Positions 34,494 to 44,072 are shown, numbered from the stretch's first letter. The stretch: DNA of 47,691 nt from Croceimicrobium sp965658275 (GCA_965658275.1 CBFHRN010000011.1:1-47691), one strand, 5' to 3'. Translations and numbers: made by a program. The notes: a model not told the origin generated them from the sequence alone.

Positions 34494-35192
34494 ATGATCC
34501 GTAAAGTAGTTAGCAATGCAGAAATAGCCGTAGAAGGACTTCAAGACGATATGACCTTGATGTTGGGTGGCTTTGGACTTTGTGGAATCCCCGAAAACTC
34601 CATCGCTGCCATCCGTCAACTAGGGGTGAGCGGCCTTACTTGTATTTCCAACAATGCTGGGGTAGATGACTTTGGACTTGGCTTGCTGTTGCAAACACGG
34701 CAGATTAAAAAAATGATCAGCTCCTATGTGGGTGAAAATGATCTTTTTGAAAAGCAAATGCTAAGCGGTGAACTTGAAGTAGAATTAATTCCTCAAGGCA
34801 CCTTGGCCGAAAGATGCCGCGCAACGGGTGCGGGAATACCCGCCTTCTACACCCCCGCCGGTTACGGAACAGAAGTTGCCGAAGGAAAGGAAGTACGTTG
34901 GTTTAAAGGCAAACCTCATATTTTAGAGCATGCTTTCGCGCCCGATTTTGCCTTTGTGAAGGCTTGGAAAGGTGACGAAGCTGGGAACCTAATTTTTAAG
35001 GGAACCGCGCGCAATTTTAACCCCTTGATGGCTATGGCTGGAAAAATCACAGTTGCCGAAGTGGAGGAATTAGTGCCTGCGGGTGAACTAGATCCCAATG
35101 AAATTCACACTCCAGGCATCTTTGTGCAGCGTATTTTCCAAGGCGTAGACTACGAAAAACGAATAGAACAAAGAACGATTCGCCAGTCTTAA
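34494..35192 (+). CDS. scoA: 3-oxoacid CoA-transferase subunit A
   Basis: The start at MIRKVVSNAEIAVEGL gives 232 residues; seven further codons are open upstream. Landmarks are MLGGFGLCGIPENSI near 24-38, GLTCISNNAGVDDFGLG, and the C-terminal IHTPGIFVQRIF. Subunit A binds CoA and with subunit B moves CoA from succinyl-CoA to acetoacetate or a similar acid. It normally lies directly beside scoB; here a membrane-protein gene separates them. Confidence 0.93.
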   Translation: MIRKVVSNAEIAVEGLQDDMTLMLGGFGLCGIPENSIAAIRQLGVSGLTCISNNAGVDDFGLGLLLQTRQIKKMISSYVGENDLFEKQMLSGELEVELIPQGTLAERCRATGAGIPAFYTPAGYGTEVAEGKEVRWFKGKPHILEHAFAPDFAFVKAWKGDEAGNLIFKGTARNFNPLMAMAGKITVAEVEELVPAGELDPNEIHTPGIFVQRIFQGVDYEKRIEQRTIRQS

Positions 35193-35195
35193 AAG

Positions 35196-36935
35196 GTGAC
35201 CGAAAGCAAGGCATACCGACTTAGTTTTATTGTTCTAAGCGTCTTTTGGGGACTCTATCTCATACTTCGCGCCTTTTTGAATCCGCTGGTTTTTGACGAG
35301 GCTACTAGCTATTTTCTTTTTATTAAGAATGGGTCTTTTTGGCCTGGCACCGCTTTCTGGTCGGCCAATAATCATCTTTTAAACTCGGGCTTAGCTTGGC
35401 TCTCAACGCAAATTTTTGGGCTATCGGAAGGGAGCTTGCGCCTTGCCAATTTAGCTGCCTTTCCTCTTTTTGCTTACTACGTTTTTCGCTTATTAAGTAC
35501 CCTCAAAAGTCCCTTCCTGCGCTGGTGGACTTTAATTCTGTTTTTTAGCCTTCATGCTATATTAGAGTTCTTTGCTTATGCACGAGGCTATGGCTTAATG
35601 CTGGCTTTTCTATTTGCTGCTCTCTGGCAATTGAGAAGCTTTTTCCGTTCTGGCAAAATGGAAGCTTTCTTATGGCTTATAGCTTTTAGCCTTTTGAGCT
35701 TACTGAGTAATGTAAGTGCCCTACCCCTTATTGCGGTGATGCTTTTGAGTGGTACTGTAATTTATCATCTTTCCCAGCGAAGTCTCCTGTCAAAATTGGG
35801 AGCAACTTTTTTAGCTTTTCTCCCCTTGGCCTTTGCCCTTTGGTGGTCCTTTAGCCTAAAAGAACATCAACAACTTTACTATGGTGGGGAAACAGGTTTC
35901 ATCAGCGATAGCCTTGAGTCCCTCAAAGAAATGCTGCTCTTTGAGTCCATAAACATCGATATTCTTTTGGCTCCTGCGGCCCTCTTTCTGCTGGCTTTTA
36001 TAGCCACCAAACCTTGGCAAAAAGAATCTTGGTCCGGAGCTCAATGGATGGTATGGGCATTTACAGTGATTACGCTTTTTTACCCCCTAGGGCATCTGAT
36101 TTTAGGCCTCAAGTTTCCTTTTGACCGAGCCCTGATTTATTGGTTTTGCTTCGGCCTCGTCGCTTTTATTGGGTTATTGGACTGGCATTACCAACAGGGG
36201 ACTAAAAGCTTGGTGTTTTTTAGTGTTTGGAGTTTGGTGTTTCCCCTTTCCTTTTTTGCTAAAGTCTCCTTAAACAGTGTGTCCTTTCCCTCTTGGAGCA
36301 AAGAGCAAGTGCCCCTCTCCTTTTACCACGAATTAGTTGAAAACAAGGTCCAGAATTTTGGGGGTTCTTACCTCCAAGCTCCGCAATGGAACTTCTTACA
36401 ACAAAAGCAGGGAGCCGAAATCAGCAATTTCCAAGTAAGTGATAGTCCATGGCTTGATTACCGACTTTGCGAAGAAGAGAACTTAGCACGCTGGCTTGGT
36501 GATTATTACCAAATTAACGATAATGGAGCTGGTCTGCATTTGCTTCGAAGAAAGCAGCTAAGTACTAAAAAAGCTTTGGGCAGCTTTAAGGCCCCCAGCT
36601 TAAATAACCATACCGGCGGACAGGCAATCTTGGAAGGTGACTTAAACGGTAGTTTCCAAGCTATTGGCGGCCAATTGCACATTAAGGTTAGGACCCCGCA
36701 CAAGTTAGCGGTAGCCGTTCAAGCCTTAAATGAAACCGAAGAACAAGTTTATTGGCAGGCCTATCGCGCACGCGAATACTTAAGGCCCGAAAAGGGATGG
36801 CAGGAATGGCGCCTTTTTGTAGTTTTGAAAGACCTGCCCCAAGATAGTAAACGGCTTAAACTTTTTATCTGGAATCCAGAAAACGAGGTCTTTAGCATTC
36901 AAGAAAGCGAATGGACCGTTTGGGAATTGAATTAA
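35196..36935 (+). CDS. GT-C fold-like polytopic membrane protein (putative glycosyltransferase)
   Basis: This 579-residue protein starts with GTG, three bases after scoA. About 10-11 hydrophobic segments fill residues 10-370. FDEATSYFLF near 35 is the first-loop acidic motif of GT39/PMT/ArnT-like glycosyltransferases, which take sugars from polyprenyl-phosphate donors. A soluble domain of about 200 residues follows, facing the periplasm by topology. Acceptor and donor are unknown. It could instead be a membrane protein of similar topology with no enzyme activity. Its place between scoA and scoB is unusual. Confidence 0.7.
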   Translation: MTESKAYRLSFIVLSVFWGLYLILRAFLNPLVFDEATSYFLFIKNGSFWPGTAFWSANNHLLNSGLAWLSTQIFGLSEGSLRLANLAAFPLFAYYVFRLLSTLKSPFLRWWTLILFFSLHAILEFFAYARGYGLMLAFLFAALWQLRSFFRSGKMEAFLWLIAFSLLSLLSNVSALPLIAVMLLSGTVIYHLSQRSLLSKLGATFLAFLPLAFALWWSFSLKEHQQLYYGGETGFISDSLESLKEMLLFESINIDILLAPAALFLLAFIATKPWQKESWSGAQWMVWAFTVITLFYPLGHLILGLKFPFDRALIYWFCFGLVAFIGLLDWHYQQGTKSLVFFSVWSLVFPLSFFAKVSLNSVSFPSWSKEQVPLSFYHELVENKVQNFGGSYLQAPQWNFLQQKQGAEISNFQVSDSPWLDYRLCEEENLARWLGDYYQINDNGAGLHLLRRKQLSTKKALGSFKAPSLNNHTGGQAILEGDLNGSFQAIGGQLHIKVRTPHKLAVAVQALNETEEQVYWQAYRAREYLRPEKGWQEWRLFVVLKDLPQDSKRLKLFIWNPENEVFSIQESEWTVWELN

Positions 36936-36947
36936 AAATTACCGATT

Positions 36948-37604
36948 ATGCTCGATAAGAATGGAATTGCGCAACGTATTGCCCAAGAACTAGAAGATGG
37001 TTACTACGTAAACCTCGGAATTGGCATCCCCACCTTAGTTGCCAATTATATTCCCGATGGCATCTCGGTCGAGTTTCAATCTGAAAATGGAATTCTCGGT
37101 ATGGGCCCATTTCCAACCGAGGATGAAATTGACGCCGATTTAATCAATGCTGGTAAGCAAACCATTACCTCTTTGCCGGGTGCCAGCTTCTTTGATTCTT
37201 CAATGAGCTTTGGAATGATTCGAGGACAGCATGTTCAAATGACCGTTTTAGGAGCCATGGAAGTTTCTCAAAGCGGAGATATTGCGAACTGGAAAATACC
37301 GGGCAAAATGGTAAAAGGTATGGGGGGGGCCATGGACTTAGTGGCTTCTGCAGATAATATCATTGTTGCAATGATGCATACCAATAAAAAAGGAGAGTCT
37401 AAACTACTTCCTGCATGTACTTTACCTCTGACCGGCGTGGGCTGCGTGAAGAAAGTAGTTACCAATTTAGCCGTTCTAGAAATACACAATAATGCTTTTC
37501 ACTTAAAAGAGCTCGCTCCAGGAATTAGCGTTGAAGAAGTTAAAAATGCTACCGAAGGTCGCCTGGTGATAGAGGGTGATATTCCTACCATGCAGCTGGG
37601 CTAG
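36948..37604 (+). CDS. scoB: 3-oxoacid CoA-transferase subunit B
   Basis: This 218-residue protein has the subunit B hallmarks: YVNLGIGIPTLVANYI near 20-35 and the active-site Glu46 in SENGILGMGP, which forms the glutamyl-CoA thioester. MGGAMDLV and LPLTGVGCVKKVVTNLAV are also conserved. It completes the enzyme with subunit A. The distance from the scoA end is about 1750 bases, filled by the GT-C-like gene. A second GT-C-like gene starts one base after its stop. Confidence 0.94.
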   Translation: MLDKNGIAQRIAQELEDGYYVNLGIGIPTLVANYIPDGISVEFQSENGILGMGPFPTEDEIDADLINAGKQTITSLPGASFFDSSMSFGMIRGQHVQMTVLGAMEVSQSGDIANWKIPGKMVKGMGGAMDLVASADNIIVAMMHTNKKGESKLLPACTLPLTGVGCVKKVVTNLAVLEIHNNAFHLKELAPGISVEEVKNATEGRLVIEGDIPTMQLG

Positions 37605-37605
37605 C

Positions 37606-38934
37606 ATGCGGCGCTTCTTAAAACTCGAAAGCTTTTTTCCGCTCTTGGTAGCGGTTTGCATCAGCGTATTTACTTTCTCAAAGTTTTGGAATCATAGTCG
37701 AGTGATCGATTGGGACATGACTTTGTACTACTCCTACCTTCCGGCCTTATTCATATACGACGACATTAAGTTTGAAAATCCTGCCAAGGAATGGGGCGAA
37801 AAGCATTTTTACATGAGTTCGGATGCTGAAGGGAATCAATATGTGAAAATGACCTCCGGGCTTGCCATTATGTACAGTCCCTTCTTTTTCGCTGCACATG
37901 CCTTTGCCCTAATAAGCGACTACGAAGCAAATGGCTTTAGCGCACCATATCCCTTTGGGCTTTTGGCAGCCGTTCTTTGCTATACCTTGCTAGGACTTTG
38001 GTTTTTACGTTCCTTTTTGAGTCGGTACCTACCAAAAGGCATAGCCAGCCTTACGGTGGTTCTTATTTATGCGGGCAGTAATTTGCCTTATTATTCCTTT
38101 GTAGAACCCATGAGTCACGCCTTCAATTTTAGCCTAATTTGCTTTATGCTTTGGCTTTTTGAAAGCTATCGAAAAGAACCAAAAATAAAGCTAGCTGTGG
38201 CCCTTGGATTAGTGGGAGGTCTTATGATCTTGATTCGACCCACGAATGTGATTGCCCTCCTGTTCCCCTTAATTCTCCTTATTTGGAACCGTTCCCTGAG
38301 CAGTAAACAATGGTGGCAACACGGATTAATCGCAGTGGCCATGATTTTTGTAGCCTTGAGTCCGCAACTCATTTACTGGCATCATATGACAGGCCATTGG
38401 GTTATCTATTCCTACAATGATGAACGTTTCTTTTTTAACGATCCGGAAATTTGGAAGGGCCTATTTTCCTATCGAAAAGGCTGGTTTGTATACAGCCCAA
38501 TTTTATGGGTAGCTACTCCAGGTTTTTACCGGGCCGGGCAAAAAATGCAGCGCGAAACAATTATCGCCCTCTTGGTACTATTCCTAGCGATTTGGGTTAA
38601 TTTTTCTTGGTGGTGCTGGTGGTACGGAGGCGGCTTTGGTGCACGTTCTATGATTGACTATCTGCCTTTTATGGCTATCGGTTTAGGCTTTGGCTTGCAA
38701 TGGCTATTCCAGCAAAAAAAGTCTCTTACGATTCCCGCCGTTCTGATATTAACCTTTATTACTACCTGGTCGGTTTTTATGAATAAGCAATATAAAAGTG
38801 GCATCATTCATTATGATAGTATGACCAAGGAGCTTTTCTGGAAGCAGTTCTTTGTAGACCATTATATCAAGGACTATGAGTCCTTCCTCGACCACCCCAA
38901 TTACGAGGCCGCCAAACGAGGGGAGGATGAGTAA
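37606..38934 (+). CDS. Second GT-C-like polytopic membrane protein
   Basis: This 442-residue protein starts at MRRFLKLESFFPLL. About 10 membrane segments are visible. The first extracytoplasmic loop has VIDWDMTLYYSYLPALF with acidic residues in the usual GT-C place, and a later loop has NEPxSH-like text (FVEPMSHAFNF). The topology agrees with GT39/GT83-like or mannosyltransferase-type enzymes, although no signature is decisive. It is only distantly similar to the GT-C-like gene between scoA and scoB. The family type is plausible, but the reaction is not known. It overlaps the following remnant by eight bases. Confidence 0.7.
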   Translation: MRRFLKLESFFPLLVAVCISVFTFSKFWNHSRVIDWDMTLYYSYLPALFIYDDIKFENPAKEWGEKHFYMSSDAEGNQYVKMTSGLAIMYSPFFFAAHAFALISDYEANGFSAPYPFGLLAAVLCYTLLGLWFLRSFLSRYLPKGIASLTVVLIYAGSNLPYYSFVEPMSHAFNFSLICFMLWLFESYRKEPKIKLAVALGLVGGLMILIRPTNVIALLFPLILLIWNRSLSSKQWWQHGLIAVAMIFVALSPQLIYWHHMTGHWVIYSYNDERFFFNDPEIWKGLFSYRKGWFVYSPILWVATPGFYRAGQKMQRETIIALLVLFLAIWVNFSWWCWWYGGGFGARSMIDYLPFMAIGLGFGLQWLFQQKKSLTIPAVLILTFITTWSVFMNKQYKSGIIHYDSMTKELFWKQFFVDHYIKDYESFLDHPNYEAAKRGEDE

Positions 38935-39139
38935 TAGGGAATCCATTTTGTGGCCTTGGCTAAGCTTCGGCTTATTAGCTGCATTCGCCCTTTTTACGAT
39001 CCAGCTTAACGATCATCTCTTTCCATGGGACGAGCGCTTTCATGCTTTAGTGGCGCAAAATCTACCTTCTCAACCATGCTGAGAAACCACTTTCGGACCA
39101 AGAATACAAAGATTTTAAGTGGATTAATTACAGCCCCTA
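38927..39139 (+). pseudogene. Remnant of a third GT39-like glycosyltransferase gene
   Basis: An ATG overlapping the preceding gene opens a 51-residue frame with one membrane segment (WLSFGLLAAFALFTI) and then FPWDERFHALVAQNLPSQP, text that matches the first loop of ArnT/PMT-type glycosyltransferases. The frame stops at 39082. In another frame, from about 39073 to the TAA at 39139, a coding-like piece reads HAEKPLSDQEYKDFKWINYSP. The rest of a roughly 500-residue enzyme is missing, and the convergent ABC gene begins at once. I read this as a gene cut down by deletion plus frameshift. Confidence 0.6.
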
Positions 39140-40804
39140 ATCGGGCGCCGCTTCGATGAGCATTTTGGTGTAGGCTTCCTTAGGCTCTTGATAAAGCTCG
39201 TCCGAAATTCCAATCTCAACCAATTGCCCTTGCTGCATTACTACCACTCGATCGCAGAAATAATTGACCACTTGCAAATCATGGGAAATGAAGAGATAGG
39301 TAAAACCAAATTCATCTTTCAAGTCATTCAATAGGTTTAATATTTGAGCTTGAACCGATACATCAAGCGCACTTACCGACTCATCACAAACTATAAACTT
39401 TGGTTTTACGGCGAGAGCTCGAGCAATGCCGATTCGTTGGCGTTGTCCTCCGCTAAACTCATGCGGGTAGCGCTGATAATGATCCGCACTCAGCCCTACT
39501 TTTTCCAAGAGAATCTCAGCTTCTTGGCGAGCTTTCTTTACACTTTGTTTAAGGCTATGCCTTAAAACCTCAGCGATGGCATCTCCAATCCTTAAACGTG
39601 GATTTAGACTCGCAAAAGGATCTTGAAAAATGATTTGAATATCCCGATGTAGCTTACGCCATGCAGAAGGGTTCGCTGAAGCTATATCGGACCCCTTGTA
39701 AAGTATTTGCCCTTTTGCCGCCTTTTCTAAACCTACCAACAAACGGCCAAAAGTACTTTTGCCAGAACCCGACTCACCGACTAAACCCAGACTCTCTCCG
39801 GGGTAAACTTTTAGATTAAAATCCTGAAGACCGATGACCTTTTCTTCCTTAGCCAATAAGCCTTTTTTCTGTCGGTAAATTTTGGATAGGTCTTTGACTT
39901 CAAAAAGGGCTTCTTGATTTAAAAGGCCCTTTGCTTTTTCGATTCTTGTTTCCTTTGAAATGAGTTTTAGGTTGGGAGCTTCCTGCTTTAAAAAATCCTT
40001 GACCAAAGGCAGTCGTTCATAGACTTTACCAGCTTGAGGTCGGCAGGCCAATAGCCCTTTGGTATAGGCATCTTTAGGATTATGAAAAACTTCCTGAGCA
40101 GGGCCATATTCTTTTACTTCGCCTTGATACATAACCAAAACTTCATCCGCAATATCACGAACCAAAGCCAAGTCGTGGGAAATGAAAATCATCCCCATTT
40201 CGAACTCCTTTTGTAAATCCGCCAATAGCTTTAAAATCTCGGCTTGAACCGATACATCAAGCGCTGTGGTGGGCTCATCAGCTATTAATAAATTCGGCTT
40301 ACAGGCAATGGCCATGGCAATCATTACTCTTTGCTTTTGGCCACCGCTTAATTGATGAGGGTAGGAGTTATAAATCTGTTCGACCCTCGGTAATTCTACT
40401 TTTTTGAAAAGGGCCAGTACCTCTTGCTTTATTTTTTCGGAAGACCAGTCCCGATGCAAATCAAGCATTTCAGCTACCTGATTCCCACAAGTCATGGATG
40501 GATTTAAGGCAGACATTGGTTCCTGAAACACCATTGCAATCTGCTCCCCACGAATTTTAGACCAATCTTTCTCATCCAAATCCATTAAGGACGATCCCCT
40601 GAAGTTCAGCTTGGCCTCGAGCTTTAGGCTTTTAGGCAAGAGCCCCATCAAAGCTAAGCTGGTTAATGATTTGCCCGATCCAGACTCTCCCACAATCGCA
40701 AGGGTTTTACCCGATTTTAAAGAAAGGTTTAATCCTTTAACAAGCTCTTGGGAACCAGAGCGTATCCACAAGTTTTTTATTTCCAGGAGGGCTATCTCAC
40801 TCAT
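39137..40804 (-). CDS. Dipeptide/oligopeptide-type ABC transporter ATPase with two nucleotide-binding domains
   Basis: This 555-residue protein is a fusion of two ATPases (DppD-DppF or YejF type). Domain 1 has Walker A GESGSGKS near 38, signature LSGGQKQRVMIA and Walker B LLIADEPTTALD. Domain 2 (from about 295) has GESGSGKST, FSGGQRQRIGIARAL and FIVCDESVSALD. Walker B of domain 2 reads DES instead of DEP, a common variant in this family. The transported solute is probably a peptide. Permease and binding-protein genes are not in the window. It lies alone, with a promoter-like element just upstream. Confidence 0.93.
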   Translation of the reverse strand: MSEIALLEIKNLWIRSGSQELVKGLNLSLKSGKTLAIVGESGSGKSLTSLALMGLLPKSLKLEAKLNFRGSSLMDLDEKDWSKIRGEQIAMVFQEPMSALNPSMTCGNQVAEMLDLHRDWSSEKIKQEVLALFKKVELPRVEQIYNSYPHQLSGGQKQRVMIAMAIACKPNLLIADEPTTALDVSVQAEILKLLADLQKEFEMGMIFISHDLALVRDIADEVLVMYQGEVKEYGPAQEVFHNPKDAYTKGLLACRPQAGKVYERLPLVKDFLKQEAPNLKLISKETRIEKAKGLLNQEALFEVKDLSKIYRQKKGLLAKEEKVIGLQDFNLKVYPGESLGLVGESGSGKSTFGRLLVGLEKAAKGQILYKGSDIASANPSAWRKLHRDIQIIFQDPFASLNPRLRIGDAIAEVLRHSLKQSVKKARQEAEILLEKVGLSADHYQRYPHEFSGGQRQRIGIARALAVKPKFIVCDESVSALDVSVQAQILNLLNDLKDEFGFTYLFISHDLQVVNYFCDRVVVMQQGQLVEIGISDELYQEPKEAYTKMLIEAAPD

Positions 40805-40809
40805 TGATT

Positions 40810-40817
40810 CAAAGATA
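40810..40817 (-). promoter_or_regulatory. Minus-7 element of the double ABC ATPase gene
   Basis: On the minus strand TATCTTTG (perfect TAnnTTTG) lies five bases before the start codon of the ABC gene, so any transcript would have a very short or no leader. A TTTTG lies 23 bases upstream, slightly further than usual. It may be a coincidence. Confidence 0.3.
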
Positions 40818-40820
40818 CAT

Positions 40821-41534
40821 TTATGACGATTGAATCACTTCAAAATCGGCTGGCATCTCTGCCTGACTTATTTTGACAAAAACCTTAGCTAAGGTCAGCA
40901 CATCTTTTTCGCAATAGACACGAATTCGGTCGAGATCATTTTCTTCCCAATAAGTGGGTCCCACCATACTGCCATCGATATCATCTTTGGGACTAGGAAT
41001 ACCGAAACTGGCTGCCAGTAACTTTAAGCTTGTGTAGTTTTTAAAGTCCCCGAATTTCCATAATTCCATGGTGTCTAAATGCGGTACTTCCCAGGGCTTT
41101 TTGCCGGCATTATTAAGCTGGCCTGGCAATTTCACCTCATTAATAATCATCCTTCGGCTTAGATAAGGGAAATCAAACTCCTTTCCATTATGGGCGCACA
41201 AACGGAAATTTGGCATACGCTCTAAAAGGTTGGCAAACTGAAGTAGGATTTCAGCCTCATCATCTGAGGCAAAACTTTTCACTCGAAATTCCCAAATGCC
41301 ATTCTGGTTCGTGAAGAAGCCACAGGAAATACATACGACCTTACCGAACTCTGCTAAGATGCCGGCCCTTTTTGGGTAAAAGTCCGCCGGACTCTCATCT
41401 TCCGCTCTTTGAAAGCGCGTTTTATCCGCCCATAAGGCCTGCCACTCCTCACTTAATTCGTTAAATTTGGCTTTAGAGCTCACCGTTTCAATGTCTAGAA
41501 ATAAAATCTGTTGTAGGTAGTTCAATTTCATCAT
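40821..41534 (-). CDS. DEDDy-type 3'-5' exonuclease (PolB-exonuclease-like)
   Basis: This 237-residue protein has the three exonuclease motifs: Exo I with Asp14 and Glu16 (FLDIETVS), Exo II (CAHNGKEFDFPYL, near 113-125) and Exo III (YCEKDVLTLA, near 209), with the Tyr of the DEDDy class. It resembles the stand-alone predicted exonucleases related to the proofreading domain of family B DNA polymerases. It should degrade DNA or RNA from the 3' end in the cytosol. One base separates it from the surface protein gene upstream. Confidence 0.9.
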   Translation of the reverse strand: MMKLNYLQQILFLDIETVSSKAKFNELSEEWQALWADKTRFQRAEDESPADFYPKRAGILAEFGKVVCISCGFFTNQNGIWEFRVKSFASDDEAEILLQFANLLERMPNFRLCAHNGKEFDFPYLSRRMIINEVKLPGQLNNAGKKPWEVPHLDTMELWKFGDFKNYTSLKLLAASFGIPSPKDDIDGSMVGPTYWEENDLDRIRVYCEKDVLTLAKVFVKISQAEMPADFEVIQSS

Positions 41535-41535
41535 C

Positions 41536-44055
41536 TTATCGAATTAAAGTTAAAGTGCAAGCCGTCCGACCTTCATGTCCATGTTCATCTAAATAGCGAA
41601 GAACGGCCATATAAATACCGCTAGGGCAAAGCTCCCCTCTTTCATTTTCACCTTTCCAAAGAAAGCTCCCCTGCTGACTCACAACTGCCCCACTTTCCAA
41701 TTCTCGCTGCAGCACTCCCGAGTGATCGAAAATAAATACTTGAGCCCAATAACCCGCTTGCTCAAAGTTATAAGCTAAATCAACAGCATCTTTATCGCCA
41801 TCACCGTTAGGAGTAAAATATTCGGGGTCTGGCTTCCATAGAACTTCGGAGCTGCTCGTTTCCCGAACTATGACCCGTCCTGGACTAGCATAATTCTCCG
41901 CTTTGGTGCTACTTTCCCAATGATGGTCTCGTATAGCATCTCCCTGCCAATATTTGCGATTAAGACTCACTCCCTCATGATCTCCAAGATAAGGGCTGTG
42001 CGACTTTTCACTAAACACAACTCGGTCAATACTCTCAAAACTTGAATTTAGAACCTGCAAGGCCGCGCCTGCATCTGGCATACTCGGTAAAGAATTAACT
42101 TCCAGGCAGCTCTTTTCGGTTGTATTGTGAACTCGCATGAGCGACTCTATATCCTCGGCCAGGGCTATAGCTTTACCAGGCTCCAAATAGCGGGAGGCTT
42201 CGGCAACCAATAATGGGGCGCCCTTTAAATCAGCAATGTAGTCCCATGTACACAAACGCAGCTCTTGTAGGTCGATTTGACTATTTCCATAATTATACAG
42301 CTCGATAAAATCAATGCCCGAAGAGCTTGGATTAAACATAACTTCACTAATACGCACCTGCCCTTTTCCCGCGGGTGCCGCCAAGCTGAATACCAGGCTG
42401 TCCGGCTCACTTTGATTGTTCATACAATCAAAAAGTGCTGAGTCCCATTTTAGCGTATAGGATTGCTTTGGCCGAAGCGCCTGTTTAAAGAAAAGGCAAA
42501 GTTGATTTTCCTGCACCCAGAGGGATTCGACAGGCCAACTTGGATTAATGCTGTAGGCTATAGTGTCATTAGTAATTCGCTCATTAAAGTCGATGAGCAA
42601 GAAATCATCACGTTGCAAGGCCCAACTAATCAATTGAGGTCCTAAGCTATCATGCAGGCTACCTTCCATGGAATTGGGGGCGCCGGGAGTACCGCCTTGC
42701 GTCGACACGGAACTGGACCAGTTCGCCTCTTTGCGACAATCCGTGGTTAAATCACGGCATTCTAAACTCCAGCCTCCGGTTTCCTTCAGATCTTCATGCC
42801 AATAACTTCGGTAAAAAACACTATCTATCCATCTTCCTTCCGATGAAACCAAAGCAAGAAAAGTTCCATTATTGGCCAATTGATAAACGGACCAGGGTAA
42901 AAAGTAGGGGTTATAATTTCTAGACCATAATTCCGCATTATCCTCGTCACAAAAGAGCAAGTAGGCTCCCGCTGCCAAAATACCGGTGTCTAACGCAAAG
43001 TTTTTGTCACCAATAATCAATTGCCAGCCCTTTAATGAAAAGTTATACTCGCTGGAATTGAAGAGTTCCAAATACTCCACCTCTGGAAAGCCCAGTAAAG
43101 AGGAACCAACCAGCGGACTAGGATCCGCCATAATTTCACTAAACCGAACATCACCCCAAAAAGCTTGAATTTGGATTAGCGTGAGATTAGTATCCTTGCT
43201 ATTCCCAAAGAGATCCTCAACCGCATAAAGCTGGATTTGAAAGCTATCATTAATTGCGAACTTAGCACTAGCAGATATACTTAGTTGATGATCACTAATT
43301 CCAAAATTCAATTTGGCGTCATTATAAACCACCGAATCTACTTTGGTTAAAGGCTCGTCAAAATCAATGAGGAGCTTACCTTTAGTAAACTCACTGTCAA
43401 TTACCCTGGGGGCTACAGAGTCGAAAGCTGGAAAACCTCGGATGTGCATGCTATCCAGATAAAAGGAGGAGGCCCGAGTTTTGGTATAGAAGCAGTGCCA
43501 GCCGCTAGCCCGTGCTAATCGGTATTTGGCGTCTTTCACATTGAAAAGGCTTTTCCAGATGGAGGTAGAATCCAGGAGGACCTGCCAAGTAAAATCAGAA
43601 TCGCGTTGTACTTTCAACTTAAGTGTGAGCTGGTTAGAATCCAATAAACCTTCGGCACTGGAGGCTAAAAGACTGTCGGTTTCTAAATCTTTGCGCCACA
43701 AGCTAATTTGGTCCTTGGCCCCCCCTAAACGCAAATAATAGCCTTGATAATAGGAGTCCAAACTATCTCGATCGCTAAAGAGTACTAGATCTAGATAATT
43801 GGAGGAACTCGGGTTAAAATCGAGACGGCATTTCCAATACCATTCAGCCTGCTCGGAGATTTGGCTTTGCAGGGCCAGAAAGGAAGCTCCTGATTGAGAA
43901 TCACACAAACTTAAAGTTTGAGTTTGCACTTTAAACAATGTGGTATCTCCCCACCAAGGTGGATTCTTAGTGAAATCCCCATCTTGGAAGGAGTCGAACA
44001 CCGAAATTTGAGCCCATAGGGAAAGGGGCATCATTAATAGAATGATACGAAACAT
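41536..44055 (-). CDS. Secreted lamin-tail-domain protein with gliding-type C-terminal domain
   Basis: With the start at MFRIILLMMPLSLWAQ (signal peptide) the protein has 840 residues; an open stretch of 42 codons upstream has no coding features. Two lamin-tail domains are seen, at about 310-445 (FSEIMADPSPLVGSS, VEYLELFNSSEYNFSL) and about 570-690 (RISEVMFNPSSSGIDFIELYNYG). The end (FTPNGDGDKDAVDLAYNF to TACTLTLIR) is the CHU_C/FlgD-like type B sorting domain, so export by the T9SS is likely. The N-terminal 270 residues look like a jelly-roll. The function on the cell surface is unknown. It is divergent from asd. Confidence 0.85.
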   Translation of the reverse strand: MFRIILLMMPLSLWAQISVFDSFQDGDFTKNPPWWGDTTLFKVQTQTLSLCDSQSGASFLALQSQISEQAEWYWKCRLDFNPSSSNYLDLVLFSDRDSLDSYYQGYYLRLGGAKDQISLWRKDLETDSLLASSAEGLLDSNQLTLKLKVQRDSDFTWQVLLDSTSIWKSLFNVKDAKYRLARASGWHCFYTKTRASSFYLDSMHIRGFPAFDSVAPRVIDSEFTKGKLLIDFDEPLTKVDSVVYNDAKLNFGISDHQLSISASAKFAINDSFQIQLYAVEDLFGNSKDTNLTLIQIQAFWGDVRFSEIMADPSPLVGSSLLGFPEVEYLELFNSSEYNFSLKGWQLIIGDKNFALDTGILAAGAYLLFCDEDNAELWSRNYNPYFLPWSVYQLANNGTFLALVSSEGRWIDSVFYRSYWHEDLKETGGWSLECRDLTTDCRKEANWSSSVSTQGGTPGAPNSMEGSLHDSLGPQLISWALQRDDFLLIDFNERITNDTIAYSINPSWPVESLWVQENQLCLFFKQALRPKQSYTLKWDSALFDCMNNQSEPDSLVFSLAAPAGKGQVRISEVMFNPSSSGIDFIELYNYGNSQIDLQELRLCTWDYIADLKGAPLLVAEASRYLEPGKAIALAEDIESLMRVHNTTEKSCLEVNSLPSMPDAGAALQVLNSSFESIDRVVFSEKSHSPYLGDHEGVSLNRKYWQGDAIRDHHWESSTKAENYASPGRVIVRETSSSEVLWKPDPEYFTPNGDGDKDAVDLAYNFEQAGYWAQVFIFDHSGVLQRELESGAVVSQQGSFLWKGENERGELCPSGIYMAVLRYLDEHGHEGRTACTLTLIR

Positions 44056-44072
44056 AGCTGCAGGTTTTGGTT

